From the NCBI RefSeq assembly GCF_001704275.1, contig NZ_CP011533.1:372001-436000 (forward strand): 64,000 nucleotides of DNA. The letters are read 5' to 3'. The notes below the pieces were generated by a model. The model did not search any database and was not told the DNA's origin. It was given only the letters and a program-made list of their open reading frames with translations. The DNA comes from Streptomyces noursei ATCC 11455 (GTDB lineage Bacteria > Actinomycetota > Actinomycetes > Streptomycetales > Streptomycetaceae). Shown in pieces: positions 11,701 to 21,885 of the stretch. The translations under genes and the position numbers were made by a program. Position 1 is the stretch's first letter. Each line of letters opens with the position of its first letter.

Positions 11701-14351
11701 TGGAACTGGCACTGGCCGCGGGCGAGCACGTCGGCTGCGACCTGCTCGAACAGCTGACCGTCGAGGCACCGCTGATCCTGCCGGAGCACGGCGGGGTATC
11801 GGTGCAGGTGGTGGTGGGCAACACCGAGGAGACCGGCCGCCGCCCGGTGCGGGTGTACTCCCGGCCGGAGGGCGTGGGCCAGGCCGAGCCGGGCCCATGG
11901 CGGTCACACGCCTTCGGCTACCTGGGCATCCGCACCGCGACGCCGGACACGACCCTCGCGCACTGGCCGCCGGGGGACGTGCGGGAGATCCCGGTCGCGG
12001 ACGTCTACGACGAGGTGGTGGAGGGCAGGCACTTCCGCTACGAGGGCGCGTTCCGAGGTCTGCGGACCCTCTGGCAACGCGACCACCCCGACGGGAGCTC
12101 GGAGATGTTCGCCGAGGTCGCCCTGCCCGCCGAAGCGGCGGGGGACGCGAAGCGCTACAGCCTGCATCCGGCGCTGCTGGACGCGGCACTGCACGCGGTC
12201 GGTCTCGGCCCGCAACTGGACGGGATCGACCAGGGCAGCGGCTCGATGCCGTTCTCGTGGTCGGGGCTGTCGCTGTTCCGGGCCGGAGCCTCGATGGTGC
12301 GGGTGCACGCCACCGGCGGGAACGGTGACGTGGCGATCACGCTGGCGGACGAGACCGGTGCCACCGTGGCCACGGTGGACTCCCTGGTGTTCCGGCCGCT
12401 GCCCGCCGATGAGTCCTACCTGCTGGGACCGGCCGAGGACGGCGCGGAACTGCTCGCACAGGACTGGGTGCCCGTGCGCCGGCCCTCCACAGTGGACGAT
12501 GCCGGTGGGTGGCACGATCCTGGGATCGGTCGGCTCGACCTCGCGACGCTGGCGGACGCGGAGGACCCGGTGCCGCCGGTGGTGGTGCTACGCCCGTCCC
12601 GTCCCGCCGGGGACGACGTCACCGCACGGGTCCGCGCCGCGCTCACCGAGCTGACCGGGCACCTGCGAGTGTGGCTCACCGACCAGCGGTTCGCCGGTTC
12701 GCTGCTGGTGGTCCGCACCGAGCGCGCGCTCGGCGTGCGTGCGGACGACGAACCCGACCTGGCACTGTCCGCGGCCTACGGGCTGGCTCGCTCGGCACAG
12801 AACGAGTACCCGGGTCGCCTCCTGCTGGTCGACGTCGACGAACCGACCGACACCGCGTTGCGCGACGCGGTCGCCGCCGCCTCCGCGGCCCGTGAGCCCC
12901 AGGTGGCGCTGCGCGCGGGCGAGCTGCTGGTGCCCCGGCTGCACCGCGACGACGGTCCGGCGGAGAGCGACGGCGGCTCGGCCGCCCGCACGCCCGATCC
13001 CGACGGCACCGTGCTGATCACCGGTGGACTCGGGTCGCTGGGCCGCTCGCTGGCCCGGCACCTGGCAAGCCGGGGCGCCCGCAGACTGATGCTCCTCTCG
13101 CGCCGTGGCGCGGAGAGCCCCGGCGCCGCGGAACTGGTCGCCGAACTCGGCGAGCTCGGCGCGCACGTCGAGCTGGCGCGCGGCGACGTCGCCCGGCGGG
13201 ACGACGTGGCCCGGGTGCTGGCCGAGGTGCCCGCGGCACACCCGCTCACCGCCGTGGTCCATGCGGCCGGTGTGCTGGACGACGGCATGGTGGAGTCGCT
13301 GACCGATCGGCAAGTGGAGAACGTGCTGGCGCCGAAGGTCGACGGAGCCTGGCACCTGCACGAGTTGACCCGGGAACTCGATCTCGTCGGGTTCACGTGT
13401 TTCTCCTCCGCCGCCGGCGTGTTCGGCACCGCGGGCCAGGGGGCTTACGCCGCGGCGAACGCCTTCCTGGACGCGCTCATGAACCAGCGGGCCGCCGCCG
13501 GGCTCCCGGCCCGCTCGCTGGGCTGGGGCCTGTGGGCGCCGGACAGCGGGACCAGCACGACCGACGGGATGGGCGGCGGACTGGGCGCCGCGGACCGGGC
13601 CCGCATGGACCGCACCGGGATCCGCGCGCTGACCGTCGAGCAGGGCCTGGCCCTCTGGGACACCGCGACCGGCTCGGGCAGGGTCCACCTGGTGCCCATC
13701 GGGCTGGATCTGGTCACCGTGGCCGGTCTGGGAGAGGAGGGCATTCCGCCGTTGCTGCGCGATCTGGTCCGCCCGACCCGCCGGCGCTCCGCGCGGTCCG
13801 CCGCGCCCGCCGAGTCCCCGGCGGACCTGGCCCGCAGGCTGAGCAGGCTGAGCCCCACCGAACGGAACCGACAGGCCCTCAACCTGGTGCTCGGGCACAT
13901 CGCGGCCGTGCTCGGCTACCCGTCCGCGGACGGGGTGCCCGCGGACGGTCCGTTCGGAGACCTCGGATTCGACTCGCTGAGCTCGGTCGAGCTGCGCAAC
14001 CGGCTCAACGCCGCCACGGGTCTGAACCTGCCGGCCACATTGGTGTTCGACCACCCCACTCCGGCCATCCTCGCGGCGCACCTCGGTACGGAGATCGCGC
14101 CGGATGCCGCCGGCGCGGAGGAACTGGCGGACGGCCCCGCCGAGCGCGACCCTGATCAACTCTCCGGACTCGCGCAGGCGGTCGAGGAGGCGCTGGCCGG
14201 CGAGCACGCGCAGCGCGACGCGCTGCGCGGACAACTGCGGGCGGCGCTGCGCGCGCTGGACGGCGAGCCGGGGCTCGGGGTGGACGAGCTGAGCTCGGCC
14301 TCCGTGGACCAGCTCTACGCCTTCGTGGACCGGGAACTCGGCGATGCGTGA
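8787..14351 (+). CDS. Type I modular polyketide synthase, one module (KS-AT-DH-KR-ACP)
   Basis: A single extension module of 1854 residues. The N-terminal docking coiled coil ([20 protein letters not shown]) is followed by KS with Cys208 and EAHGTGT/GHTQ histidines. AT carries GHSIGE (Ser652) and HAFH at 752-755, so malonyl-CoA is predicted. The DH keeps His958 and the D1132xxxH pair, but HxxxGxxxxP reads [10 protein letters not shown] (Pro replaced by Ala967) and the YGPxF motif reads YEGAF (1085-1089), so dehydration is doubtful. KR has GGLGSLG, an LDD motif (B-type) and Tyr1554; the ACP serine is residue 1730; a C-terminal docking segment ([12 protein letters not shown]) follows. RBS GCAGGGAG lies before the ATG. 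The stop overlaps the start region of the next PKS. Expected product unit: a beta-hydroxyl, or an alkene if the DH still works. Confidence 0.95.
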   Translation: MSDEVSTLRQYLKRVTTDLLRTREELRDATEQSAEPIAVVGMSCRLPGDVASPAQLWDLVAAGTDAISAFPGDRHWPIEELYDADPESQQARRSYVREGGFLGGAGDFDPAFFGISPREALVMDPQQRLVLELAWEALESAGILPDSLVGERAGVFVGASSNDYEMLWQGTDQFSQYGITGNTMSVISGRISYALGFHGPALTVDTACSSSLVATHLAMRALRAGECPIALAGGVTVLSTPETFVEFCGQGVTSRDARIKAFAAGANGSIWAEGAGLLVLERLSDARRHGHQVLAVLRGSAVNSDGTSNGLSAPNGTAQQEVIRTALADAGLSTQDVDVVEAHGTGTPLGDPVEGTALVATYGRNRPPGQPLLLGSLKSNIGHTQAAAGVAGIIKMIMAMRHGLAPKTLHVDSPTPKVDWGVDGVSVLADAMPWPETGRARRAAVSSFGISGTNAHVVLEQHVEPEAPEPDVPSAGLVWTVSGRTEDALRAQATRLLAFAESDDAPSAEGLAHALATRRTHFRHRLAVPGRDRAELISALRGHLDTGRVPDVAVGAAAGGGLCVLFTGQGAQRPGMGRQLAASFPAFAEAFDEVCELFDRELESPLRTVLESEPDLLDRTDYAQAALFAVEVALFRLMHSWGVRPDLLLGHSIGEISAAHVAGVWSLPDAVRLVAARGRLMAALPKGGAMLSVQGTEQELAPWLAGRAQRVSVAAVNASDTVVISGADEDITELEADWAGRGRRTRRLRVSHAFHSPLMEPMLAEFGTVVAGLTAHEPEIPVISNLTGELATSEQLRSPEYWTAHVRQAVRFHDGLRTAREAGARVLLELGPGAVLSALAGRDAGPDEARVPTLRGADRDETKDVLLALGALHTQGVEVDWPAALPAAPARTADLPAYAFQHERYWLVPDGNGLNLRSSGLLSVGHPLLGAMLSAAEGDGVLLTGRLSLQSHSWLGGHRVRGMPLLAGTGFVELALAAGEHVGCDLLEQLTVEAPLILPEHGGVSVQVVVGNTEETGRRPVRVYSRPEGVGQAEPGPWRSHAFGYLGIRTATPDTTLAHWPPGDVREIPVADVYDEVVEGRHFRYEGAFRGLRTLWQRDHPDGSSEMFAEVALPAEAAGDAKRYSLHPALLDAALHAVGLGPQLDGIDQGSGSMPFSWSGLSLFRAGASMVRVHATGGNGDVAITLADETGATVATVDSLVFRPLPADESYLLGPAEDGAELLAQDWVPVRRPSTVDDAGGWHDPGIGRLDLATLADAEDPVPPVVVLRPSRPAGDDVTARVRAALTELTGHLRVWLTDQRFAGSLLVVRTERALGVRADDEPDLALSAAYGLARSAQNEYPGRLLLVDVDEPTDTALRDAVAAASAAREPQVALRAGELLVPRLHRDDGPAESDGGSAARTPDPDGTVLITGGLGSLGRSLARHLASRGARRLMLLSRRGAESPGAAELVAELGELGAHVELARGDVARRDDVARVLAEVPAAHPLTAVVHAAGVLDDGMVESLTDRQVENVLAPKVDGAWHLHELTRELDLVGFTCFSSAAGVFGTAGQGAYAAANAFLDALMNQRAAAGLPARSLGWGLWAPDSGTSTTDGMGGGLGAADRARMDRTGIRALTVEQGLALWDTATGSGRVHLVPIGLDLVTVAGLGEEGIPPLLRDLVRPTRRRSARSAAPAESPADLARRLSRLSPTERNRQALNLVLGHIAAVLGYPSADGVPADGPFGDLGFDSLSSVELRNRLNAATGLNLPATLVFDHPTPAILAAHLGTEIAPDAAGAEELADGPAERDPDQLSGLAQAVEEALAGEHAQRDALRGQLRAALRALDGEPGLGVDELSSASVDQLYAFVDRELGDA

Positions 14352-14397
14352 ACCAGCAGCCGGGGCCGACCGGCCGACCGGAGAGGAATCGAAAGCC

Positions 14398-17300
14398 GTG
14401 GGCGAGGATCCGAAGCTCGTCAAGTACTTCCAGCGGGTCACCGCGGAACTCCAGCGCACCCGGGAGCGGTTGCGGGAGCTGGAGAACCCCGTCGACGACC
14501 CGGTGGCCGTGGTCGGCATGGGCTGCCGGTTCGGCGGTGGGGTCGGCTCGCCGGAGGAACTGTGGGAACTGCTCGCCGCCGAGCGGGACGTGATCACCGA
14601 GTTCCCGGCTGACCGCGGCTGGACCGAAGACCAGATCTACCACCCGGAACCGGGCACGCCGGGCCGCTCCTACGTCCGGCACGGTGCCTTCCTCGACGAC
14701 GCGGCCGACTTTGATTCCGAGTTCTTCGGCATTTCGCCGCGCGAGGCGCTCGGCATGGACCCGCAGCAGCGGATCGCGCTGGAGGTCAGCTGGCAGGCGC
14801 TGGAGTCCGCCGGTATCGATCCGGCTGGGCTGCGCGGCAGCCGCACCGGCGTGTTCCTCGGACTGTCCAACGCGGACTACGCCACGGCGGTCCGCGAGAT
14901 GCCCGAGGACATGCTGGGCCAGCTCTCCACCGGCAACGCGGGCAGCGTGACCTCCGGTCGGCTGGCCTATGTGTTCGGCCTGCAGGGGCCCGTCCTCACG
15001 GTGGACACCGCCTGTTCCTCGTCCCTGGTCGGGATCCACCTGGCCGTGCGGTCGCTGCGCACGGGCGAGTGCACCCTGGCGCTCGCGGGCGGGGTGACCG
15101 TCCTGTCCAGCCCGCTGCTGTTCATCGACTACGCCCGGCAACGCGCCTTGGCGCCGGACGGGCGGTGCAAGCCCTTCTCCTCGGCCGCCGACGGCACCGC
15201 GTGGGGCGAGGGTGCCGGGATGCTGGTGCTGGAGAAGCTTTCCGACGCACGTCGCAACCACCACCCGGTACTCGCGCTGCTGCGCGGATCGGCGATCAAC
15301 TCCGATGGCACCTCCTCCGGGCTGACCGCCCCGAACGGAACCGCGCAGCAGCAGGTGATCGCCGACGCGCTCGCTTCGGCCGGCCTGTCGCCCGCGGACG
15401 TCGACGCGGTGGAGGCGCACGGCACGGGTACCGCGCTCGGCGACCCGATCGAGGCGCAGGCGCTGTTGGCCGGGTACGGCCGCCACCGCGGCGACCGGCC
15501 GCCGCTGCTGGTCGGCGCGGTGAAGTCGAACCTCGCCCACACCCAGGCCGCAGCCGGAGTCGCCGGCGTGGTGAAGATGGTGCTGGCCATGCGGCACAGC
15601 ACGCTGCCCAGGACCCTGCACATCGGCACGGCGACCCCCCGGGTCGACTGGGCGCAGGGCGGGGTCGAACTGCTCACCAGCGCGGTCCCGTGGCCGCGCG
15701 ACGGGCGTCCCCGGCGGGCGGGCGTGTCCGCGTTCGGAGTCGGCGGCACCAATGCGCACGTGATCCTGGAGGACCCAGGGCCCGCCCCGGACACCGAGCC
15801 CGGCGACCGGACCGTCCCGCCACTGCTGGCCTGGACCCTGTCGGGCAGGACCGAACAGGCGCTGTCCGCGCAGGCGGCCGCGCTGCACGAGTACCTCGAC
15901 CGGGCGCGCCCGGATCTGCTGGACCTGTCGTGGTCGCTGGCCACCACCCGGGCGCACCTGCCGCACCGCGCGGTGGTGTTCGGCTCCCGCCCGGCCGACC
16001 TCGCCGCGGGCCTGACCGCGCTGAGCACGGGCCGGAACGACACCGGGAGCGCCGCGGTGGTGGTCTCCGGCACCGCCGTGCGGAACGGCACCACCGCGTT
16101 CCTGTACCCACACGAGTGCACCCCGGCCGTGGTGCGCGCGTTGGCCGCGCAGTACGCCGAGGCCGAGCCGTTCGCCGAGCACCTCTCCGCATGTGCGGCC
16201 ACGCTGGCCGGGCTGGTCGGCTGGTCTCTGACGGACGTGCTTCGCGGTGACCCGGACGTGCCACCACTGGAGCGGCCGGACGTGTTGGCCCCGGCCACGC
16301 TGGCCGTGCTGACCGGCGTGACACGAGTGTGGTGCGCGTCCGGGGTGCGCCCGGCGGCGTTGGCGGGACACGGATCCGGCCGGCTGGCCGCGTCCTGGGC
16401 GGTCGGATGGCTGTCCCTGTCCTCGGCGCTGCGGATCGCGGCCGGGTGTCCCGCGGGCGTTGAACCCGACGTCGTGGATGTCCCGCCCCCCGCACCCGGT
16501 GTGCCGGTGCTGTGCGGGGACACCGGCCGTTGGCTGCGGGACCGTCCGGCCGAGGACGACTACCGCACGGCGCCGGCTGCCGAATCCGGCCTGGCTGCCC
16601 GCGAGCTGCGGGCCGACGGTCATCGACTGCTGCTCGTGTTCGGTGGGGACACCGCGGGCATGACCGCCGCGCTGTCCGACGGTCCCGCCGTGCTGGCCGT
16701 GCCGGAGGAGACGGAGAGCGCGGTGACCGGTCCAGCGGCGCTCGTGCGCGCGCTGGGCCGCGCGTACGTGATGGGCGCGGCGGTGGACTGGCGTGTCGTC
16801 CTGGCCGGCGCCGGTGCCCGGCGTATCCCGTTGCCCGGCTACGCTTTCCAGCGCAGCCGGTACTGGATCGAGCGCCAGTGGTCCATGCCGCTGCTGATCT
16901 CCGACGACCCCGGGACGCGCGAGCCCGATCGGCGCTCGCCCGCGGCTCTGCTGTGGGCACTGCACGAGCAGGAGCGCAACGGCCACGTCGAGACGCTGGT
17001 TCGTGAGAGCCTGAACCGGGCGCTGGGCAACGGACCGGACGACCAGGTCGACGCCGACGCCACGTTCCGCGATCTCGGGATGGACTCGCTGGGCGCGGAG
17101 GAGCTGCGCGATCGACTCACCACCGGTGCCGGTGTGGAGATCGAACTCGCCGACGTGCTGAACTATCCCACGGTGGTCGATCTCACCGAGCGCGTGCTGG
17201 AAAAGCTGGCCGCCCGCGCCGAGGAGGGCACGCTCGACGAGATCGTGGGGACCGCCCGGTCCGGGAACGAGGTCCCGGAATCCGGCACCAGGCCGGTGGA

Positions 17301-18183
17301 CCCGGCGCCCGAGAACGCCGACGAAGGCGACGGCAGCCTGGCCTCGTTCTACATCCGGGCGATCCGCACCGGCCGGATCAACGTCGCCCTCCGCCTGGCC
17401 CGCGCGGCCTCCGAGACCCGCGACACGTTCGACCAGGACGATCCGCGCGATCTCGCCGAACTGCGCAAGGTGGGGGCGGGCGCGGGTGGCCCCACGATCG
17501 TCGGCCTCACCCCGCCGATCTTCCCCAACCTGGACCTGCCCTACTCCTACCTGCACGCCGGGCTGGACCCCGCGTGCGACGTGTGGTCGCTGTGGTCGCC
17601 CGGATTCGCGGGTGAGGCTCCGCTGCCCGCCGACCGTGCCGCCCTGATGCGGATGCTGGCGAAACCGCTGCGCCGTGAGCTGGCCGGCACCCCGTTGATC
17701 ATCGCTGGCTACTCCTCGGGCGGTTGGCTGGCGCACGACCTGGCCGCGCACCTGGAGCAGACCGGCGTCCCCGTCACCGCGCTGCTCCTGCTGGACTCGT
17801 ACCTGCCGGAGGAGGAGATGGACCAGACCGAGACCCGCAGCGAGTTCATGCGCGAGCAGATCCGGCGACGTGACCTCATGGGCATGTCGCTCGACCGTCC
17901 GGACCGGACGGTGACCACCAGCGGCCAGATCGCGGCGATGGGCGGGTACAGCAGGATCTTCAGCGGATGGCGGCCCGGCCCTCTGGAGGCGCCGATCCTG
18001 CACCTGCTCGCCAGCGAGGTCGTCGCGGGTATGCCCACCAGCTCGGAGGACCACCCGTTCCCGGCCGAACTGGCGCACCGCGTGCGCAGGCTGCCCGGCG
18101 ATCACTTCACCATCCTGTCCCAGCACGCCGACCTGATCTCAGCGAACCTGCACGACTGGCTGACGGAGGTGCAGCCCGCATGA
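14398..18183 (+). CDS. Type I polyketide synthase, terminal module (KS-degenerate AT-ACP-TE)
   Basis: GTG 14398 is preferred because GGAGAGG (14380-14386) precedes it and the protein then begins with a normal docking helix ([14 protein letters not shown]); ATG 14344, overlapping the previous stop, would add 18 residues. KS is intact (Cys206, [15 protein letters not shown]). The AT-like region (about residues 560-830) is broken: the GHSxGE nucleophile motif reads GHGSGR with Gly659 where Ser should be, and the segment that normally carries HAFH/YASH is missing, making it about 70 residues short. There is no KR, DH or ER. The ACP serine is Ser897 ([10 protein letters not shown]). The C-terminal thioesterase has GYSSGG (nucleophile Ser1106), a LLLDSYLP aspartate segment and GDHFTIL, as in chain-releasing or macrocyclising TEs. 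The stop overlaps the following P450 start (ATGA). Extender loading here must come from elsewhere or not occur. Confidence 0.93.
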   Translation: MGEDPKLVKYFQRVTAELQRTRERLRELENPVDDPVAVVGMGCRFGGGVGSPEELWELLAAERDVITEFPADRGWTEDQIYHPEPGTPGRSYVRHGAFLDDAADFDSEFFGISPREALGMDPQQRIALEVSWQALESAGIDPAGLRGSRTGVFLGLSNADYATAVREMPEDMLGQLSTGNAGSVTSGRLAYVFGLQGPVLTVDTACSSSLVGIHLAVRSLRTGECTLALAGGVTVLSSPLLFIDYARQRALAPDGRCKPFSSAADGTAWGEGAGMLVLEKLSDARRNHHPVLALLRGSAINSDGTSSGLTAPNGTAQQQVIADALASAGLSPADVDAVEAHGTGTALGDPIEAQALLAGYGRHRGDRPPLLVGAVKSNLAHTQAAAGVAGVVKMVLAMRHSTLPRTLHIGTATPRVDWAQGGVELLTSAVPWPRDGRPRRAGVSAFGVGGTNAHVILEDPGPAPDTEPGDRTVPPLLAWTLSGRTEQALSAQAAALHEYLDRARPDLLDLSWSLATTRAHLPHRAVVFGSRPADLAAGLTALSTGRNDTGSAAVVVSGTAVRNGTTAFLYPHECTPAVVRALAAQYAEAEPFAEHLSACAATLAGLVGWSLTDVLRGDPDVPPLERPDVLAPATLAVLTGVTRVWCASGVRPAALAGHGSGRLAASWAVGWLSLSSALRIAAGCPAGVEPDVVDVPPPAPGVPVLCGDTGRWLRDRPAEDDYRTAPAAESGLAARELRADGHRLLLVFGGDTAGMTAALSDGPAVLAVPEETESAVTGPAALVRALGRAYVMGAAVDWRVVLAGAGARRIPLPGYAFQRSRYWIERQWSMPLLISDDPGTREPDRRSPAALLWALHEQERNGHVETLVRESLNRALGNGPDDQVDADATFRDLGMDSLGAEELRDRLTTGAGVEIELADVLNYPTVVDLTERVLEKLAARAEEGTLDEIVGTARSGNEVPESGTRPVDPAPENADEGDGSLASFYIRAIRTGRINVALRLARAASETRDTFDQDDPRDLAELRKVGAGAGGPTIVGLTPPIFPNLDLPYSYLHAGLDPACDVWSLWSPGFAGEAPLPADRAALMRMLAKPLRRELAGTPLIIAGYSSGGWLAHDLAAHLEQTGVPVTALLLLDSYLPEEEMDQTETRSEFMREQIRRRDLMGMSLDRPDRTVTTSGQIAAMGGYSRIFSGWRPGPLEAPILHLLASEVVAGMPTSSEDHPFPAELAHRVRRLPGDHFTILSQHADLISANLHDWLTEVQPA

Positions 18184-19403
18184 CGACCTTTCCCGATCTT
18201 CCCGACGCCGCAGAGGCACTGGAGCGCTTCCCCTTCGACGACGGCCGCGGCATCGAGGTCAACGAGCGGTTCCGAGAGCTGCGGCAGCGCAAGGGGCTGC
18301 TCCGGGTGCGGCTCGCCTACGGTGAACCCACCTGGCTGGTCACCCGCTACGCGGACGTCCGGCTGGTGCTGGGCGATGCGCGGTTCAGCCGCGCGATGTC
18401 GGTCGGCCGGGACTTCCCGCGCCAGGAAGAAGCGACGGACGTCGCCGGGCTGATGACCCTGGATGCCCCCGAACACACCCGGCTGCGCAAGCTGTTGCTC
18501 AAAGCCCTCAGCAGATCCCGTATGGAAGCGCAGCGCCCGGCGGTGCACGCGGCGGCGGACGATGCGCTGTCGTCGGCGATGAACGCCGGGCAGGGCATGG
18601 ACATCGTGGTGGACTACGCGAAGCAGATCGGCGTGCTGTCCTTCTGCGACCTGCTCGGCGTGCCGGCCTCGGACCGGGTGGCGGTCGAGTCGACCTGCGC
18701 GGCGCTGCTCCCCGACAGCGGCGTCGGCCCCGAGGACAGGATGCGGCGGTTCGGTGCCCTGCGTACCTGCACCGAGCAGCTCATCGCCGAGCGTCGGGCC
18801 CGCCCCCGCGACGACCTGATGTCGGCGATGATCCAGGCCCGGGACGAGGAGGACCGGCTCACCGACACCGAGCTGATCGACCTGGTCTTCACCCTGCTGC
18901 TGGCCAGTTTCGAGACGATCATCACCCAGATTCCGAACTGCGTCTACGTTCTCACGCGGGGCAACCGTGCGCTCTGGAACCGGCTGCGTGCGAATCCGGC
19001 CGGGCTGCCGGCGGCGGTCGAGGAGCTGCTGCGCAACAACGCCTCCGCCGGTGCCGGCATGTTCGTCCGCTATGCGCGGGAGGATGTCAACGTCGGCGGC
19101 ACGCTGGTGCGCGCGGGCGAAGCCCTGACCGTCGTCAACGAGTCGGCCAACCACGACCCGGCCCGATTCGAGGACCCCGACGTGATCGACTTCACCCGGC
19201 CACCCGGTGGACACCTCACTTTCGGTCATGGCCCGCACCACTGCGCCGGCGCCCAGCTCGGGCGCATCGACCTCCAGGAGGGACTGCGGGTGCTGCTCAC
19301 CAGGACCCCGGAGCTGACCGTCCGCGACATCACGTGGAGGGAACGGCCGCACATCCGGGGGGCGGTGGCGATGCGCGTGACCTGGCAGGGCGGCCCGGAA
19401 TGA
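18180..19403 (+). CDS. Cytochrome P450, second PKS tailoring oxidase
   Basis: A 407-residue bacterial P450. The start at 18180 is chosen because its ATG overlaps the TGA of the PKS/TE gene (ATGA), a typical coupled junction; the longer open frame runs into the TE coding region and is not credible. The I-helix reads [12 protein letters not shown], keeping the acid-alcohol pair (ET) but with SF where GH or GA is usual. The K-helix is ELLR and the heme loop [14 protein letters not shown] has axial Cys355. It belongs to the PKS transcript and probably oxidises the released or late-stage polyketide. The stop in turn overlaps another ATG (19400), start of a gene destroyed downstream. It is clearly different in sequence from the P450 at 7497, so the two are not a recent duplication. 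Confidence 0.92.
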   Translation: MTTFPDLPDAAEALERFPFDDGRGIEVNERFRELRQRKGLLRVRLAYGEPTWLVTRYADVRLVLGDARFSRAMSVGRDFPRQEEATDVAGLMTLDAPEHTRLRKLLLKALSRSRMEAQRPAVHAAADDALSSAMNAGQGMDIVVDYAKQIGVLSFCDLLGVPASDRVAVESTCAALLPDSGVGPEDRMRRFGALRTCTEQLIAERRARPRDDLMSAMIQARDEEDRLTDTELIDLVFTLLLASFETIITQIPNCVYVLTRGNRALWNRLRANPAGLPAAVEELLRNNASAGAGMFVRYAREDVNVGGTLVRAGEALTVVNESANHDPARFEDPDVIDFTRPPGGHLTFGHGPHHCAGAQLGRIDLQEGLRVLLTRTPELTVRDITWRERPHIRGAVAMRVTWQGGPE

Positions 19404-19465
19404 CCGCCACCAGCCACCTGTCCTGCAACGACGACGAGGACAAGGAAACCCACCGCTACATCGGG
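19400..19465 (+). pseudogene. 5' fragment of a gene coupled to the P450, cut by an IS
   Basis: An ATG at 19400 overlaps the P450 stop (ATGA) and opens a frame reading [18 protein letters not shown] and a few more residues. After about 22 codons it runs into sequence that looks like the left end of an insertion sequence, whose transposase starts at 19522, and the frame closes at 19525. The coupling implies this was the next gene of the PKS operon. Too little is left to assign a function. The exact break point is an inference from where the transposase-associated sequence begins. Confidence 0.5.
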
Positions 19466-19521
19466 CTGGCGCGTGTCTCTTTGACGGGTTGGTCAGTTGG
19501 TCGTAGGTGCCTGTCCGATGA

Positions 19522-19700
19522 GTGATCACTGATGCGATATGGGACCGGATCGAGCCGCTGGTGCCGGCCGATCCGGTCCGCGGGCGGCGATGGGCCGACC
19601 ACCGCCGCACCCTTGAGGCCATCGCGTGGAAGTACCGCACCAACTCGCCCTGGCGATAGCTGCCCGTTGAACTCGTTCCGTTCCAGACCGCCCACAACCG
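19522..19700 (+). pseudogene. IS5-type transposase remnant (N-terminal fragment)
   Basis: From GTG 19522 the translation (VITDAIWDRIEPLVPADP, then WADHRRTLEAIAWKYRT, NSPWR) matches the N-terminal domain of IS5-type DDE transposases. A TAG stands where the conserved D of WRDLP is expected. Beyond it the same frame continues LPVELVPFQTAHNRH, still transposase-like, then similarity ends near 19700. The catalytic DDE core is absent, so the element is dead. It marks the right limit of the PKS cluster. Confidence 0.65.
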
Positions 19701-19742
19701 TCACGGCAGGCCGGGCTGGCGACGCTCCATGTGTCCGTCCCG

Positions 19743-19774
19743 CCGCCTGGCCGCCTGGCCGCCTGGCCGCCTGG
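19743..19774 (+). repeat. 8-bp tandem repeat, 4 copies (CCGCCTGG)
   Basis: Four perfect head-to-tail copies of CCGCCTGG are followed by a degenerate fifth (CCACCAGG). They lie in non-coding debris after the transposase remnant. The likely origin is replication slippage; no function is evident. Confidence 0.85.
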
Positions 19775-20130
19775 CCACCAGGTTTCCGCCTTGCGGTTCC
19801 AAGTGAACGTCACAGACGCGACGGGCATGTCTCGTTGCGAGGTCCAAAGGACGAAGGACGACGGCACCGGGCGCGCCCGGTGTTTCCCGGGGCCACCGAG
19901 CTCCCTGACCGCTCATCGACCCACCGCGCAACGCCGAGCAGCCTGATTCCTTCGTACGTGATCCGCGGCTGCAGGACGAGTGGCACTACCAGCGGGGCGA
20001 CCGCCGGTCCCAGCCGGTGAGTGGCCCCTGGGGGCTGGGCGACCCGGCCTCATCACCGTGCCGCTTCGGATTCGACTTTCGCCTGCGTGGGACAGCCGGT
20101 AACCGGCCGCGGTTGGGGCTGCGGCCCTTT

Positions 20131-20180
20131 CACTGCTGATGCTGGCCGCCGCGGCCACTGCTGATGCTGGCCGCCGCGGC
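20131..20180 (+). repeat. Perfect 25-bp direct tandem duplication
   Basis: Bases 20131-20155 and 20156-20180 are identical and adjacent. Each copy ends in the GC palindrome GGCCGCCGCGGC. The pair lies about 95 bases before the copper-protein gene. It could be a recent slippage duplication or paired regulator half-sites. The rest of 19701-20273 shows no convincing gene. Confidence 0.85.
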
Positions 20181-20273
20181 CCGATCGGGTGATGGCCCGC
20201 CCACCGAGAGTGTCGGCGTTGGCGCGGCCAGGAACGTGGGCCAGTCTCGTCGCGGAAGGGAGGCCCGCCAAAC

Positions 20274-20759
20274 ATGGTCGTGCACTGCTTCGGATCTCCG
20301 CGCCCCGCCCGCGACGGAGTGAGGTTCCTGGCGCTCATCGCGCTGACCGCCGCCACCGCGTGCTCCAGCGGTTCGACCCCGGCTCCGACCGGGAGTCCGA
20401 GCGCGAGCGCGAAGCCGGCCACGACGATCACCGTCACGATGAAGGAGTATTCACTGGCCCTCTCGCCGGCCCACGCGGCCGCGGGGACCGTCACGTTCGT
20501 CGCGGACAACGCCGGCGCCGTCGCACACGCACTGACCGTCGCGGGGCCCGGCGTGTCCGACGCGCACACCTCGACCGTCGCGCCCGGCGGCAAGGCGCGG
20601 CTCACCGTCACCCTCCAGGCCGGCAGCTACGAACTGTGGTGCCCCATCGGCAATCATCGGGAACTCGGCATGGACACCCACCTCCAGGTCGGTGGGAAGA
20701 GCCCGGCGTCACAGGCCCCCGGCAGCGCCGCCGCGACCGCGACCGCGACCGGGCAGTAG
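20274..20759 (+). CDS. Secreted cupredoxin-like copper protein, probable lipoprotein
   Basis: A 161-residue protein with GGGAGG at 20258-20263 before the ATG. A hydrophobic N-terminal segment ends at Cys30 (LTAATAC), a weak lipobox, suggesting a lipoprotein anchored outside the membrane. After a Ser/Ala/Pro/Thr spacer comes a beta-rich domain with the residues of a type 1 copper site: His85 (VAHALTV) and Cys123, His128, Met133 in CPIGNHRELGM. This fits an electron-carrying cupredoxin of the plastocyanin/sulfocyanin type. The tail is low complexity (Ala/Thr). Two membrane-protein genes follow at 2 and 4 bases, so the three probably act together in extracytoplasmic electron transfer or copper handling; that role is inferred. 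Confidence 0.85.
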   Translation: MVVHCFGSPRPARDGVRFLALIALTAATACSSGSTPAPTGSPSASAKPATTITVTMKEYSLALSPAHAAAGTVTFVADNAGAVAHALTVAGPGVSDAHTSTVAPGGKARLTVTLQAGSYELWCPIGNHRELGMDTHLQVGGKSPASQAPGSAAATATATGQ

Positions 20760-20761
20760 CG

Positions 20762-21265
20762 ATGGCTCCCGGACCCGGCGGCCGCCCGGACCGCACCTCC
20801 ATCAGCCGGCGCACGGTCGTGCGCGTGCTGCTCCAGGTGGTGACCGCGGCCTCACTGGCCGTGAACGCCTATGTGCACGCCGGCCTCGCCGCTGCCTTCG
20901 ACCCGGTCGGGCAGCAGATCAGCCAGGGAACGCTGTTCCGCCTCGAAGCCGCTGTGGCGTCCCTGGCCGCGCTGCTGGTCCTGCTCCTCGGTCGCCGGCG
21001 ACCGGTGTGGGCGTTCGCCTTCCTGGTGTCCGTCTCCGCCTTGGGCGCCGTGCTGCTCTATCGGTATGTGAACGTGGGCCCGCTCGGTCCGCTGCCGAAC
21101 ATGTACGAGCCGGTCTGGTGGCCGGACAAGACCGCCAGTGCGATCGCCGAGGCCGTCGGTGCCGTGACCGCGCTCGGCGGCTTTCTGATCACCGGCCCGC
21201 CGCGCTCCGCGTCCACTCGAGCCGCCAGTCCTCAGGGCGACAAGGGCGACGGCGGGGGCGGCTGA
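20762..21265 (+). CDS. Membrane protein of unknown function, cupredoxin operon
   Basis: A 167-residue protein. The start at 20762 (2 bases after the cupredoxin stop) is preferred over the longer frame, which would overlap the cupredoxin gene. Four hydrophobic stretches suggest four membrane spans: VLLQVVTAASLAVNAYVHAG, a Leu/Ala-rich segment near residues 60-75, AFAFLVSVSALGAVLLY, and AIAEAVGAVTALGGFLI. The tail is polar and Gly/Asp-rich. No catalytic motif was recognised. It is sandwiched between the copper protein and another membrane protein with almost no spacing, so it is likely a membrane partner of the cupredoxin. Confidence 0.75.
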   Translation: MAPGPGGRPDRTSISRRTVVRVLLQVVTAASLAVNAYVHAGLAAAFDPVGQQISQGTLFRLEAAVASLAALLVLLLGRRRPVWAFAFLVSVSALGAVLLYRYVNVGPLGPLPNMYEPVWWPDKTASAIAEAVGAVTALGGFLITGPPRSASTRAASPQGDKGDGGGG

Positions 21266-21269
21266 TCAC

Positions 21270-21836
21270 GTGTCACGCCTCCCCCTCCGCGCCGAACCCC
21301 GGCAGTTCCTGGGGCTGCTGTGGCTGCTACTGCCCCTGGCGGTGACCGCCGCCCTGTTCTGGTTCGGCCTGGTACACACCCCGGAGCACCGGCGCAGCTT
21401 CTTCGGGACGCACGGCCCCGCCGTCATCCTGCTCAAGTCCCAGCTGGGCAGCGCCCTGTTGGGACTGGCTCTGATCCAGTTGCTCCTCGCGCTGTGGATG
21501 TACGGCCGGCTGCCCGGCCTGCGCGCCGCGCCGCACCCAGTGGGCACCGTGCACCGCGTGATCGGTATGTTCGCTTTCCTGTTCTCCATCCCGATCGCCC
21601 TGCAGTGCATCCTCGCCTACGGCGTCAGCCTGACCGGGCCCCGCCAGGCGCTGCACTCGCTCGCCGGCTGTTTTCTCTACGGGGCCTTCGTCGCCAAGGT
21701 CGTCGTGGTGCGCCACCGCCGCTGGCCGGGCTGGGCACTCCCGCTCGCCGGTGGCACGCTCGTCACGGTGATCGTTCTGGCCTGGTACTCGGCGGCGTTC
21801 TGGTACCTGAACGGCTTCCGGGTGCCCGGCCTGTAG
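21270..21836 (+). CDS. Multi-span membrane protein, DUF6529-like
   Basis: A 188-residue protein starting at GTG 21270, 4 bases after the previous stop. It has about five hydrophobic spans (LLWLLLPLAVTAALFWFGLV, a Leu-rich span near residue 60, MFAFLFSIPIALQCILAYGV, CFLYGAFVAKVVVV, LVTVIVLAWYSAAFWYL). Histidines next to spans (VHRVIGMFAF and ALHSLAGCF) could be heme b ligands as in cytochrome b561-like proteins; this is inference only. The DUF6529 association is from memory of the family and is not certain. It closes the cupredoxin operon; a strong hairpin follows 30 bases after the stop. Confidence 0.75.
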   Translation: MSRLPLRAEPRQFLGLLWLLLPLAVTAALFWFGLVHTPEHRRSFFGTHGPAVILLKSQLGSALLGLALIQLLLALWMYGRLPGLRAAPHPVGTVHRVIGMFAFLFSIPIALQCILAYGVSLTGPRQALHSLAGCFLYGAFVAKVVVVRHRRWPGWALPLAGGTLVTVIVLAWYSAAFWYLNGFRVPGL

Positions 21837-21865
21837 GCGGACGACGCCGGATCGGTGCCGTCATC

Positions 21866-21885
21866 GGCCACTGTCGGCAGTGGTC
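21866..21885 (+). terminator. Hairpin terminator after the cupredoxin operon
   Basis: GGCCACTG and CAGTGGTC form an 8-bp stem (one G-T pair) closed by a TCGG tetraloop, 30 bases after the stop of the last cupredoxin-operon gene. There is no T-run, as is common for actinomycete terminators. Confidence 0.6.

Noticed and set aside
15500..15560. KSNLAHTQ in the last KS considered as a sign of an inactive ketosynthase.
   Set aside because: Only the Gly before the catalytic His is changed (to Ala); Cys206 and both histidines are present.
14005..18126. A 1373-codon open frame on the - strand across the terminal PKS gene.
   Set aside because: It is antisense to a gene with clear KS, ACP and TE motifs. 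Long antisense frames are expected in DNA with very high GC at third codon positions; its translation has no domain.
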